A DNA stretch of 64,000 nucleotides, taken from contig CP054837.1 of assembly GCA_028768525.1 (NCBI GenBank), positions 2,090,001 through 2,154,000 on the forward strand. Direction: 5' to 3'. This stretch comes from Desulfobacter sp. Its GTDB lineage: Bacteria > Desulfobacterota > Desulfobacteria > Desulfobacterales > Desulfobacteraceae. Both the position numbers and the translations under genes were made by a program. The notes below the pieces were generated by a model. That model had not been told where the DNA came from. It ran no database searches and worked only from the letters and a program-made list of their open reading frames with translations. Of this stretch, positions 17,146-26,052 are shown in pieces; positions within the stretch are counted from its first letter, which is position 1, and each line of letters begins with the position of its first letter.

Positions 17146-18393
17146 ATGTACATGCCTGACTATTATGAATTCTGCTGCCGGGTCAACCTTGTGGCCGGCC
17201 ACGACGCATTGGAAAAGATCCCCGGTCTTCTGGCCGGGATGGACGCCTCATCCCCCATGATACTGACGGACAAGGGGGTGGCCGGGGCCGGCCTTGTGGA
17301 GATCCTGGTCACCGCTTTGAACGGGGGCCTGGACATCCGCACTATTGAAGACGATGTCCCACCGGATTCGGATATCAACCTGGTGGGCCGCCTGGCCGGG
17401 GTATACAGGGAAAAGGGCTGCGACGCCATCATCGCCATCGGCGGCGGATCGGTCCTGGATACGGCCAAGGGCATCAACATCCTGGTTTCGGAAGGGGGAG
17501 ACGACCTTCTGGCATTCACCGGGGTCGGCGCCCTGAAACGCCCCCTGCGCCCCTTCATCGCCATCCCCACCACCGCCGGCACCGGCTCCGAGGTCACCCA
17601 GGCGGCTGTCATCGCCGATCCCGAAGCGGCCAGGAAAATGCTGTTCGGTTCCTATTACCTCCTCCCCGACGCCGCAGTGGTGGATTCCAGAATGACCCTG
17701 ACACTGCCCCCCCACATCACAGCGGCCACGGCCATGGATGCCATGGCCCATGCCGTGGAAGCCACAGTGATGCTGGCCAAAAATCCCATCTCCGACAGCC
17801 ATGCCTATGAAGCCATGTCCATGATCGCCCGGCACCTGCCCCGGGTCCTTGAAAACACCGGGGACAGGGAAGGACGGCTGGCCCTGGCCGCCGCCGCCAC
17901 CATGGCGGGCATGGCCTTTTCCAACGCCATGGTGGGCATGGTCCATGCCCTGGGCCATTCCGTGGGAGCGGTCTGCCATGTGCCCCACGGCACCTGCATG
18001 GCCATTTTCCTGCCCTACGGCCTGGAGTACAACCTCCACCGGGTTGAAGACAGAATCGCCGATCTTCTGCTGCCCCTGGCAGGTCCCGAAGCCTACGTAT
18101 CCACCCCGGCACCCGGGCGGGCCAAAGCCGTAATCGACTGGATCCGGCGGTTCAACATTGACCTGAACCGGGCCACCGGCGGCACCCATGCCGTCCGCCT
18201 CAAAGACCTGAAAACCCGTGAAGGGGCCCCCATGGTGCCCAGGGAAAAACTGCCGGAAATTGCGGCCACGGCCCTGGGCGACGGCGCCATCTCCTACAAT
18301 CCCGAAGAGATGGACTACGACGACTTTCTCATGGTGGCCGAAGCAGCCTGGGAAGGCGTCCCCCTGGACCTTTCCAAAATCAAAAAGGGGTAA
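17146..18393 (+). CDS. Iron-containing alcohol dehydrogenase
   Basis: A 415-residue group III alcohol dehydrogenase, full family length. NAD(P)-binding loop AIIAIGGGSVLDTAKGIN is near 96-113 and IPTTAGTGSEVTQAAVI near 141-157. All four metal ligands are in place: Asp198 and His202 (AMDAMAHAVEA), His267 (MVHALGH) and His281 (VPHG). It should interconvert a primary alcohol or hydroxyacid and the aldehyde or keto form with NAD(H). The gene starts two bases after the degenerate paralogue and precedes the AOR gene by 57 bases. In context, the aldehyde it makes or uses would be handed to the AOR, linking NADH and ferredoxin pools. Confidence 0.92.
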   Translation: MYMPDYYEFCCRVNLVAGHDALEKIPGLLAGMDASSPMILTDKGVAGAGLVEILVTALNGGLDIRTIEDDVPPDSDINLVGRLAGVYREKGCDAIIAIGGGSVLDTAKGINILVSEGGDDLLAFTGVGALKRPLRPFIAIPTTAGTGSEVTQAAVIADPEAARKMLFGSYYLLPDAAVVDSRMTLTLPPHITAATAMDAMAHAVEATVMLAKNPISDSHAYEAMSMIARHLPRVLENTGDREGRLALAAAATMAGMAFSNAMVGMVHALGHSVGAVCHVPHGTCMAIFLPYGLEYNLHRVEDRIADLLLPLAGPEAYVSTPAPGRAKAVIDWIRRFNIDLNRATGGTHAVRLKDLKTREGAPMVPREKLPEIAATALGDGAISYNPEEMDYDDFLMVAEAAWEGVPLDLSKIKKG

Positions 18394-18450
18394 TAGAAAA
18401 GGATAATACAACAGGGTAAACGACTCTAACTGCCAAGGAGAAATAAAGCA

Positions 18451-20406
18451 ATGACCACACCAAAAGGGTACATGGGCAAAATCATGATGGTGGATCTTAC
18501 AACGGGGGCCATAGAAACGGAGAAAATCTCCCCCAAGGTATACCAGTCCTTTTTATCGGGTATGGGCCTGGCCGCCCACATCCTCTACCACCGGATCCCT
18601 GCCGGGGCCGATCCTTTGGGGCAGGAAAATATCCTGGGCTTTGTATCCGGCCTGCTCACGGGCACCGGCTCCCTGTTCACCGGGCGGTGGATGGTGACCG
18701 GGCTTTCGCCGCTGACCGGCGGCTGGGGAGAGGCCAACTGCGGCGGCTCCTTTTCTCCGGCCATAAAGCGCTGCGGGGTGGACGGCATTTTTTTCAAGGG
18801 AATCAGCGAGAAACCGGTCTACCTCTGCGTGGACGACCAGGGGGCCCGGCTGGAGACGGCAGAGGCAGTCTGGGGTAAGGATGCGGTGGAAGCGGAAACC
18901 GCGCTCATTGAAAAACATCCCAATGCCCGGGTGGCCTGTATCGGCCAGGCCGGTGAAAAGCGGTCCCTGATCTCCGGGGTCTCCACGGACAAGGGACGGC
19001 TGGCGGCCCGGTCCGGCCTGGGCGCGGTCATGGGATCCAAGAACCTCAAGGCCCTGGTCCTTGCCGGCAAAAAGCGGATTCGCGTCCACAACCGGGAGGA
19101 AATGAAACGGCTGAGCAAAATCTGCAACAAATGGGTGCAGTTCCAGCCCCCCTTTGTGCCGGGCTGGCTCACGGCACCTGTGGGGGCGCTGATGCGGATA
19201 CTTCCCTTTGTGGCCACCCAGGACGGCCTGCTCTATAAGATCATGCTGCGAAAATGGGGCACGGTTTCCATGAACCAGATTTCCGTGGAAATGGGGGATT
19301 CTCCCATCAAAAACTGGATGGGATCCTCTGCTGACTGGGGATTTTTCAAATCCTTTTCCTCCCAGCCCGACAGGTTCACCAGGCAGGAAACCGAAAAGTT
19401 CCACTGCTATTCCTGCCCCTTAGGCTGCGGCGGCATCTGCAAAACAAAGGGCAGATTCCCTGAAACCCACAAGCCCGAGTATGAAACCGTGCTTTCCTTC
19501 GGCGGCTTCATCATGAACAAAGACGTGGACCTGATCTTCTACCTCAACGAACTGCTCAACCGGGCCGGCATGGATACCATCTCCGCCGGCCATGCCGTGG
19601 CCTTTGCCATGGAATGCTATGAAAAAGGCATCATCACCACCGGCCACACCGGCGGCCGGGCCCTGGAATGGGGGGATCCCGATGATATTAAATTCCTGGT
19701 GGAAGCCATGGTGGCACGGGACGGCATCGGCGACCTTCTGGCCGACGGGGTGAAGCGGGCGGCGGAAAGCATAGGGCCCGAAGCCGAGGCCATTGCCCTG
19801 CACTGCGCCGGCCAGGAGCCGGCCATGCACGATTCCCGCAATGACCCGGGCTTTGCCCTCCACTACAGCGTGGACCCGGCGCCGGGCCGCCACACCAACG
19901 GGGCCGGGCTTTATTACGAAATGTACCAGCTGTGGAAAAAGGTGAAAGGGGTGCCCAAAATGGGCCCGGCCTATATGAAATCCTCCAAGTATAAAAAGGA
20001 TATCCACCACGCCAGGGTGGGCAAGGCCAATTCCGTTTACCTCAACGTGATGAACGGCGCCGGGGCCTGTCTTTTCGGCGGATTCATCGGGGCCACGCGG
20101 ATACGGATATTCGACTGGCTCAACGGGGCAACGGGCTGGCAGTTCACTCCGGAAGACTACATGGAAATCGGAGCCAATATCCAGGTGCTCAAACAGGCCT
20201 TCAATATCAAGCAGGGCCTGGACCCCAAAACCTGCCGGGTGCCGGACCGGCTCCTGGGCAGACCGGTCCAGACCCGGGGGGCCAACAAGGGCCGCACCGT
20301 GGACGTGGAAACCATGATGAAAGATTATTGGGAACTCTTCGGCTGGGACCGGGAAACCGGCCGGCCCACGGAGGAGACCGTCAACCGTATTGCATCCATT
20401 GCATGA
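18451..20406 (+). CDS. Aldehyde:ferredoxin oxidoreductase (tungsten-type AOR)
   Basis: A 651-residue AOR-family enzyme that oxidises aldehydes to acids (or runs in reverse) with ferredoxin, using a bis-pterin tungsten or molybdenum centre and one [4Fe-4S] cluster. N-terminal pterin-binding marks are present: SGMGLAAHILY, NCGGSFSPAIKRCGVDGIFFKG, and AARSGLGAVMGSKNLKAL. The cluster ligands are Cys319, Cys322 and Cys326 (CYSCPLGC) with the distal Cys540 in GAGACLFGG. The chain is somewhat longer than the roughly 600 residues of archaeal AOR. AAGGAG precedes the ATG. The following four-cluster ferredoxin is its likely electron partner. Substrate range is unknown; the adjacent ADH suggests an aldehyde derived from an alcohol. 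Confidence 0.93.
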   Translation: MTTPKGYMGKIMMVDLTTGAIETEKISPKVYQSFLSGMGLAAHILYHRIPAGADPLGQENILGFVSGLLTGTGSLFTGRWMVTGLSPLTGGWGEANCGGSFSPAIKRCGVDGIFFKGISEKPVYLCVDDQGARLETAEAVWGKDAVEAETALIEKHPNARVACIGQAGEKRSLISGVSTDKGRLAARSGLGAVMGSKNLKALVLAGKKRIRVHNREEMKRLSKICNKWVQFQPPFVPGWLTAPVGALMRILPFVATQDGLLYKIMLRKWGTVSMNQISVEMGDSPIKNWMGSSADWGFFKSFSSQPDRFTRQETEKFHCYSCPLGCGGICKTKGRFPETHKPEYETVLSFGGFIMNKDVDLIFYLNELLNRAGMDTISAGHAVAFAMECYEKGIITTGHTGGRALEWGDPDDIKFLVEAMVARDGIGDLLADGVKRAAESIGPEAEAIALHCAGQEPAMHDSRNDPGFALHYSVDPAPGRHTNGAGLYYEMYQLWKKVKGVPKMGPAYMKSSKYKKDIHHARVGKANSVYLNVMNGAGACLFGGFIGATRIRIFDWLNGATGWQFTPEDYMEIGANIQVLKQAFNIKQGLDPKTCRVPDRLLGRPVQTRGANKGRTVDVETMMKDYWELFGWDRETGRPTEETVNRIASIA

Positions 20407-20427
20407 GCCCGGAAAGGAGAATTCAAG

Positions 20428-20877
20428 ATGGCATACACCATATCAAATGAATGCATCGGCTGCATGGCCTGTGCAAAAATCTGCCCCACAAACGCCGTCA
20501 CCGGCGAAAAAAAACAAATCCACGCCATTGATCCTGCAGCCTGCATTGAATGCGGGGCCTGCGGACGGGTCTGCCCCTCCAGGGCCGTGCTGGACCATTT
20601 CGGCCTGGCCTTTGAACGGATCCCCAAAAAGGAGTGGGACTGCCCCCAATTCGATTTGAAAACCTGCATGTCCTGCACCATCTGCCTGGACACCTGCCCG
20701 GTATCCGCCATCTCACAGGCACTCCTGCTCAAGGGGAATCCCCACCTTTTCCCTGTTCTGGCAGATGAGGCGCTTTGCATCGGTTGCGGATTCTGCGCAG
20801 GGGACTGCCCGGCCGACGCCGTCACCATGGTCCCCCGGAACCGGGAGAGCAGGACCGAGGAGACTGAAAAGGCGTAA
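20428..20877 (+). CDS. Polyferredoxin with four [4Fe-4S] motifs, AOR electron partner
   Basis: A 149-residue iron-sulfur protein with four complete CxxCxxCxxxCP motifs: Cys9-12-15-19, Cys39-42-45-49, Cys80-83-86-90 and Cys117-120-123-127. It can hold four [4Fe-4S] clusters, twice the number of a usual bacterial ferredoxin, so it resembles the AorA/FdhB type of electron-wiring subunit. An extra Cys72 is present. There is no signal peptide; it is cytoplasmic. It lies 21 bases after the AOR gene with AAAGGAG upstream, and three bases before the TetR gene. It probably accepts electrons from the AOR cluster and passes them to ferredoxin or another oxidoreductase. Confidence 0.92.
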   Translation: MAYTISNECIGCMACAKICPTNAVTGEKKQIHAIDPAACIECGACGRVCPSRAVLDHFGLAFERIPKKEWDCPQFDLKTCMSCTICLDTCPVSAISQALLLKGNPHLFPVLADEALCIGCGFCAGDCPADAVTMVPRNRESRTEETEKA

Positions 20878-20880
20878 ACA

Positions 20881-21453
20881 ATGGCCAGGACAGCAAAGGG
20901 AACGGGCAGGGACAACCGCAGGAAAATTCTGGATGCGGCCATGGCCCTGATCGGGGAAAAGGGGGTGGAAAAGACCAGCCTGTCCGGCATTGCCAGGGCC
21001 GCGGGCCTGAGCAAGGGAACAGTCTATTATTACTATGCCAGCAAAAATGACCTGGTCTTTGACATTGCCGACCTCCACATGGAACGAATCACCACCACCC
21101 TTTTCTCCATGATCGACCAGGCCCGGGGCATCACCTGGGAGGAACTGCTCTGTGCCTATTTCAACACCCTGCTCAGTTCAGAGGCCCGAAGCCGCCTCCA
21201 CCTCTACCTGGTAAGGGAGGCGGTTTCCGGCAATGATGAAATCAAAGAGCGGTTCCAGACCACCTACGCCCAATGGTTTGAAATGGTGGACCGGGCCTAC
21301 GATAAAATGCCCGGCCCCAAAACCGACAGGGAAGCCAAGGCCCGGTTCCTGGTGGCGGTGGTGGACGGTTTCATCCTCCAGACCCAGCTGGCGGTCAAAA
21401 AAACCGACATTGATGATATCGTCCGACTGGCCCTGAAGGTGATCCGGGAATAA
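20881..21453 (+). CDS. TetR-family transcriptional regulator of the ADH-AOR operon
   Basis: A 190-residue TetR regulator. The DNA-binding domain covers residues 10-58: RRKILDAAMALIGEKGVEKTSL, then helix-turn-helix SGIARAAGLSKGTVYYYYASKNDLVF. The C-terminal ligand-binding domain is diverse, as in the whole family. It is the last gene of the operon that starts at 15469, three bases after the ferredoxin gene. Auto-repression through the palindrome at 15415-15432 is the simplest model, with an aldehyde, alcohol or acyl-CoA as inducer. A bidirectional terminator follows. Confidence 0.9.
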   Translation: MARTAKGTGRDNRRKILDAAMALIGEKGVEKTSLSGIARAAGLSKGTVYYYYASKNDLVFDIADLHMERITTTLFSMIDQARGITWEELLCAYFNTLLSSEARSRLHLYLVREAVSGNDEIKERFQTTYAQWFEMVDRAYDKMPGPKTDREAKARFLVAVVDGFILQTQLAVKKTDIDDIVRLALKVIRE

Positions 21454-21528
21454 CAATTTCCCTTAGGCTGCCGCACATAGAATTCGGGTTCAACCGTCAG
21501 ATTCATATTTTGAGGATTGTGATAAACA

Positions 21529-21582
21529 AAAACAGCCGGTAAAAAGGGAAAGGATGTTCCTTATTTTACCGGCTGTTTTTTG
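21529..21582. terminator. Bidirectional intrinsic terminator
   Basis: AAAACAGCCGGTAAAA (21529-21544) pairs perfectly with TTTTACCGGCTGTTTT (21564-21579) around a 19-base loop, with a T-run after it on the + strand and A-runs before it that become T on the - strand. It ends both the TetR operon (+) and the convergent porin gene (-). Confidence 0.85.
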
Positions 21583-21607
21583 TAATGTATTTACTGCTAT
21601 TTTTTTA

Positions 21608-22999
21608 TTAGAAGAGATACTGGAATCTTACACCCACGATGTCGAGGTCGTCATCACCGGCAAGATCGCCATCACTATCCGCATACTCGTCGTAATCAAC
21701 ATTGAGATAGTTCATTTTGATCATAAAATTATTGTTAATGTACCAGTTGAGCGCAATGGTAATTGCATCGGCGGAACCACCCTCAACACCTGCAGAAAGA
21801 TCATTCAAATCAAGATTTGAATAACGCAGGGCAACTTCCCATGCCCCCCATTTGCCGGTGGGTACAATGGGGCCAAACTCGGCATCATCAAGATTGTAAG
21901 GACGCTGGTCATCTGTGATAAAATAGGAGACCATGGCATACCAGCCGTCAAATTCCGGTTCAGTATTGCCGGCGTAGCGGTTGAGCTCACTCTTCACGTA
22001 TTCTGTCTGAAAGGAAAAATTATTCCATTTACCGGCGAGTTCAAGCCCGTAGGTAGTAATATCCTCAACCGCATCAATATCACCGGTATCAAGGAATTTA
22101 TAATCTACAAAATGGGCTTCCGGTCTTACTTTAATCTTATACTCGTCACCATCACTTTTTGCCGGTTCATGATTCATATAGTTTAAACCAATGTGCAAAA
22201 TGGTGCTGTTGTCATCCGTCACAATGGGGCGTCCCACCAAACGGGCTGAATAACCATAGGGTTCTGAGCGTTCTGCTTCTGAGGCGTATTCTTTGTCCTG
22301 GTCCAATTCATCGCCAAAGATGGAAAGGCCTGCAAAATAATACTTGTCCCAGTTCGTGGCACTGAATCCAATGCGCCTGCCAGGTGAAAAGGCATCGGAA
22401 ACCATGGATCGTTCCATGAAAGTTATCCAGCGGGAGGTGGTCACTTCGTCCATATTGAAATTGGGTTTATGATTACCCAGTTTCAGTATGGTGTTGGGCA
22501 ACCCATTGTAGGAAATCCACATGTCTTTGATATCAAGTTCTTCATCGGCAAAATCAAGATCAAATTCACCCGCCCAGTCTTTGTACATCTTGGTTTTCAA
22601 CGCCAGGCGTAGACGGCGGAATTCAGTGTTGGCAAAAAGATTATTTTCTTCTTTACTGTTATTTACAGCACCTGTATCCAGCATCATTCTACCATCAATT
22701 TTGTATTCAAAATTACCATCGGCAGATGTCATTTTAAGATAACTTTTTTCATGACTTGCATCCAGTGCGACCTTTTGGGTGCCGAGGGCGTCATTTTCGT
22801 CATACGCTTCACTACCCTTAATTTCGGCAAGCTCTTTTTTGGCGTCCCGGGCCTCCTGCTGGGCGACTTTAAGCTGGTTCCCCAAATCAATAATCATCTT
22901 GTGCAACTGTTCGTTGGTCGGTACGCCTGCGTATGTTGCGGCAGGCATGCCAAGGGCAAGCATTGCAATGGATGCAAATAATACAATTAGCTTTCTCAT
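21608..22999 (-). CDS. OprO/OprP-like porin (phosphate-selective porin family)
   Basis: A 463-residue outer-membrane beta-barrel. A signal peptide covers residues 1-24 (ending ATYAG). It is followed by a short coiled-coil region (EQLHKMIIDLGNQLKVAQQEARDAKKELAEIKG, in two heptad-rich parts, about 28-62) that may hold the trimer to the cell wall. The barrel starts near 90 with GRMMLDTG and EFRRLRLALKTKMYKDWAGEFDLDF, a pattern of the OprO/OprP family, and ends with the classical C-terminal Phe in VGVRFQYLF. Anion or phosphate selectivity is inferred from the family and from the nearby phosphate-transport operon; I could not find a convincing Pho box. The sequence is more AT-rich than its neighbours. 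AAGGAAC precedes the ATG. Confidence 0.82.
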   Translation of the reverse strand: MRKLIVLFASIAMLALGMPAATYAGVPTNEQLHKMIIDLGNQLKVAQQEARDAKKELAEIKGSEAYDENDALGTQKVALDASHEKSYLKMTSADGNFEYKIDGRMMLDTGAVNNSKEENNLFANTEFRRLRLALKTKMYKDWAGEFDLDFADEELDIKDMWISYNGLPNTILKLGNHKPNFNMDEVTTSRWITFMERSMVSDAFSPGRRIGFSATNWDKYYFAGLSIFGDELDQDKEYASEAERSEPYGYSARLVGRPIVTDDNSTILHIGLNYMNHEPAKSDGDEYKIKVRPEAHFVDYKFLDTGDIDAVEDITTYGLELAGKWNNFSFQTEYVKSELNRYAGNTEPEFDGWYAMVSYFITDDQRPYNLDDAEFGPIVPTGKWGAWEVALRYSNLDLNDLSAGVEGGSADAITIALNWYINNNFMIKMNYLNVDYDEYADSDGDLAGDDDLDIVGVRFQYLF

Positions 23000-23260
23000 C
23001 TCGCGTTCCTTTTCTTTTTTGGTTTAAAAAAAACGTTCTACCCATATTGTCAGGATCTATATAATGAATTGGACCGGGATTCTAATTATGAGCCCTGATG
23101 ATATCTATAAGATTTCGTTATGACTGGTTATTATACAGGTCTAGGTCAGGTGTCTTGAGACTTGACAAAGAAGGTGTCTCTAAAGATCTCAAAAAAAATC
23201 ACGGTTCAAAGCCCCGCAGCGATCCCCTTGACTCTAAACACCCAAAGACTGCCGCCAGCC

Positions 23261-25213
23261 CTACAAAGAGAACTTGGAGCAGGCTTTATCGAATTTTGAA
23301 GAAAGTGAGGCCAGTTGATGGCAGTGTTGTGCCACTTGTTCGGCAATGCGGACATTATCCTTGGTCACCCCTTCAATCTGGGTTACCCCCCTGACGAGTT
23401 GGGCCGTTGACTGGGCCTGGTCCCGTGTTGCGCCGACAATAAGGGTAAGTTCGTCCGAAGTGGCATTAAAATGCTGAACAATGGACAATAGAGATTTTTC
23501 CGTCAAATTTAAAACCTGGTTTCCCTCGGCTATTTTTTCAAGTGAAACCTTAAACAGGGCGTTGCTTTTCTGGGCGGCATTGGCACTGGAGGCGGCAAGG
23601 GTTTTCACTTCTTGTGCCACAACGGCGAAGCCCCGGCCCAGTTCTCTTGCCCTGGCAGCTTCTATGGTGGCATTCAAGGCAATAAGATTGGTCTGATCCG
23701 CGATATTGGTAATATCCTGCATGGTTGCTGAAATATCTTTCCCCGAAACGCTGATGGCTTCCAGGGCCCTGACCAATTCGCGCATCTGCTGTTTTCCATC
23801 CTCTGCCACATGGAGTGCGGTGGCGGCCCGGTCGTTCACACTTGACGAGGCCTGGGCAGTCTGTCTGGTCTGGTCTTCGATCCTATGGATGGCATCGCCA
23901 ATAGATGCAATGGCATCGGACTGTTCCGAAGCGCCCCGGGCCAGGTTATCCCCATCCGATAGAATGACCGGGATTATATCGGAAAGCGTGGTGGCGGCAG
24001 ACTCAATGGCCTGAATCAACACCTTGAGATTGTCAACCATCCCGGCCAGGGCATTGCCAAGGACATCCCTGGGGCCGGCGGGTATCACACCCCTGGACAG
24101 ATCTCCGGAAGCAATGGCGCCGACATTTTCCACCAGCCCTTTCTGGATCTGTATCAGTCTGTCCATGGCCTGTCCCATCACACTCAGTTCGTCCTGCCCC
24201 CGGGTAAGCGAGGTCCGCGCCTGGTCATCCAGCCCGCTGAGTTCTATGTCGCCTGAAGAAAGATCTTTTATGGCGGTTACAACGGTATCAATTTTGCGGG
24301 TAACGGACTGGACCAGACGCAGTATCAGGGCGGAAACCAAGCCGATGGCCGCCAGGGCCACAATACAATTGGTGAGCACCAGTACATTGGCGGCCCTTTG
24401 AATTTCTTCCTTATCCGTGGCGCTGACAATATACCAGCCGGTCTTGGGATCCTGGTGGACATATACTAAATAGGTTTGCCCATACTCGGAAAAGGTAACC
24501 GGCCCGTCGGTTTCAGCCAGAAATTTATCAAGGTCCAGTTCCACAGGCTTTCCAGAGGCGAGGGCCCGGTGGGCCAGGACTTTGCCCTCTCGGGTTAAGA
24601 TAAAGGCATTGGAGTTGGGATCGTTGCGAGTAATATCCACATATTGTTCATAAAATTCACCCAGCGGAATACTGATAAAGATCACCCCTTTTCCAGACGC
24701 CACTTTCAGGGCGAAGGTGACAAGGGGCTTGCCGTCCACCCGGCTGTTGCGGGGCTTGGAGATCACCACCCCGGACTGGTGGAGGGCCTCCTGGAAAAAA
24801 AGCATGTCTGAATACTCTTTTCCGATCCGGTTTTCATTGCTTCCGGCAATGGCAACGCCTTTCCAATCCAGCAGGGCAATGTTCCTGAAACCGAACTGGG
24901 ATTTCATCTCTTTCCAATTCAAATTCAAATCGGGTCTGGCCGCAGGGTCTGATATGGCTTTTGCGACAAAAGGGCTGGCAGCAATGGAGGACAGCAGGTT
25001 TTCGTGAAATTCCCTCCAGTGGCTGACGTTCATGCCCATAAAGGCGCCGCTGCCTGCAATTTTCCTCTCTGCCGCCCGGGTCAGGGCCTTGAGGCTGCTG
25101 TGGGTCACAAAAAAGGAGGACACAACAAACCCGATGATGACGGCAGGGATCAGGATAATGAGAAACCTTATTTTTAGACTCCCGGACATCCGGCGTTTAA
25201 GCGTTCCGAACAT
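23261..25213 (-). CDS. Methyl-accepting chemotaxis protein with periplasmic Cache domain
   Basis: A 650-residue chemoreceptor. TM1 is at about 14-36 and the sensor region (about 40-280) has dCache marks such as RKIAGSGAFMGMNVSHWREF, GFRNIALLDWKG and DPKTGWYIVSATDKEEI. TM2 (near 285-305) is followed by HAMP and a long signalling helix pair whose tip reads DQTNLIALNATIEAARARELGRGFAVVAQEV. In most receptors the tip reads AGEAGRGF, so RELGRGF is slightly unusual. No C-terminal CheR-binding pentapeptide is visible. The ATG at 25213 is preferred over a TTG four codons earlier because AGAGG precedes it. It lies between the porin and the phosphate-transport operon; the ligand is unknown. Confidence 0.9.
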   Translation of the reverse strand: MFGTLKRRMSGSLKIRFLIILIPAVIIGFVVSSFFVTHSSLKALTRAAERKIAGSGAFMGMNVSHWREFHENLLSSIAASPFVAKAISDPAARPDLNLNWKEMKSQFGFRNIALLDWKGVAIAGSNENRIGKEYSDMLFFQEALHQSGVVISKPRNSRVDGKPLVTFALKVASGKGVIFISIPLGEFYEQYVDITRNDPNSNAFILTREGKVLAHRALASGKPVELDLDKFLAETDGPVTFSEYGQTYLVYVHQDPKTGWYIVSATDKEEIQRAANVLVLTNCIVALAAIGLVSALILRLVQSVTRKIDTVVTAIKDLSSGDIELSGLDDQARTSLTRGQDELSVMGQAMDRLIQIQKGLVENVGAIASGDLSRGVIPAGPRDVLGNALAGMVDNLKVLIQAIESAATTLSDIIPVILSDGDNLARGASEQSDAIASIGDAIHRIEDQTRQTAQASSSVNDRAATALHVAEDGKQQMRELVRALEAISVSGKDISATMQDITNIADQTNLIALNATIEAARARELGRGFAVVAQEVKTLAASSANAAQKSNALFKVSLEKIAEGNQVLNLTEKSLLSIVQHFNATSDELTLIVGATRDQAQSTAQLVRGVTQIEGVTKDNVRIAEQVAQHCHQLASLSSKFDKACSKFSL

Positions 25214-25414
25214 ATTACCTCTCAAAAATTACTATTATTTTCACAGGGCCGCACAGGACCAGTCCGACTCCGCCTTATTTGAATTCTTTATTGAAGACAG
25301 AAATTTTGGAACAGATCGGCGGGGGGAACATGCTGGCAGGGAGGGGCAGCAAGCTGCCCGGCCCAAGGAGGAAACCATTGGGCAGCTTGCCTGGCGGAGG
25401 GAACGGTCCGTGAA

Positions 25415-26047
25415 CTACATCTTCAATACGTTTTTCGCAGCTTTCAGGTAGTTTACGTTTTCCAGTTCACCAATTTCCAGGGCCTTGATGGCTTTTTTCA
25501 TTCCCTCATAATCTTCACTCTCCACACAGGCGGTTTCGATGAGGGCACCGTTAAAGAGGACTTTTCCGTATTCGCAGATCATGCCGTCCACGGAAAAGCC
25601 GTATCTTTCTTTTTGAACGTCAACGGCGGCAAGATCTGCATTGGTATCCACCATGGAGATAAATTCATCAAGGGTATATGTTGCCTTGTCCAGAACAACC
25701 TCGACGAGAAGGTTTTCAAAGATTTTTCCCAACTCTTCCCTGTTCACCGGGAACTGGAATTTTCCCCTGGGCTGGAAGACTTCGTATCCGTCCTGGGTTT
25801 CGCTTACTTTGGTTTTAATATCCAGCAGCCCGTCGCGGATCTTGACATTGGCCTCATTGGTGAGCCGGGAAACAATATACGTTTCGCTGCTGGTTCTGAT
25901 TTTGAACAGCTTGGCCTGGGCTTTCCACATGGACTGGGTCACAATGTCCAGAATGTTCTGTCCAAATACTCTGAATTCAGCCCTGGGCACAAGTTTTTCT
26001 GCATCTTCCGCTGAGGTGGCTGCGTTTTTCTCAAATACATCTACCAT
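25415..26047 (-). CDS. CYTH-like protein, third gene of the PiT operon
   Basis: A 210-residue cytoplasmic protein that I assign only loosely. The stretch SETYIVSRLTNEANVKIRDG followed by LLDIKTKV, then QPRGKFQFPV and a late RYGFSVDGMICEYGKVLFNG, reads like the alternating basic and acidic strands of a CYTH (triphosphate tunnel metalloenzyme) barrel. However, the N-terminal ExExK signature is not intact (AEFRVFG). Members of that fold hydrolyse or bind tripolyphosphate, which would fit the phosphate context. It starts six bases after the PiT stop and is plainly part of the DUF47-PiT operon. GGAGT precedes the ATG. An alternative is a family-specific regulatory subunit of the transporter. Confidence 0.65.
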   Translation of the reverse strand: MVDVFEKNAATSAEDAEKLVPRAEFRVFGQNILDIVTQSMWKAQAKLFKIRTSSETYIVSRLTNEANVKIRDGLLDIKTKVSETQDGYEVFQPRGKFQFPVNREELGKIFENLLVEVVLDKATYTLDEFISMVDTNADLAAVDVQKERYGFSVDGMICEYGKVLFNGALIETACVESEDYEGMKKAIKALEIGELENVNYLKAAKNVLKM

Positions 26048-26052
26048 GATTC

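Noticed and set aside
23000..23260. Pho box before the OprO/OprP-like porin, and structured RNA in the flanks
   Set aside because: No paired CTGTCAT-like repeats near 23000-23080, and the short repeats near 23150-23190 do not form a convincing fold.
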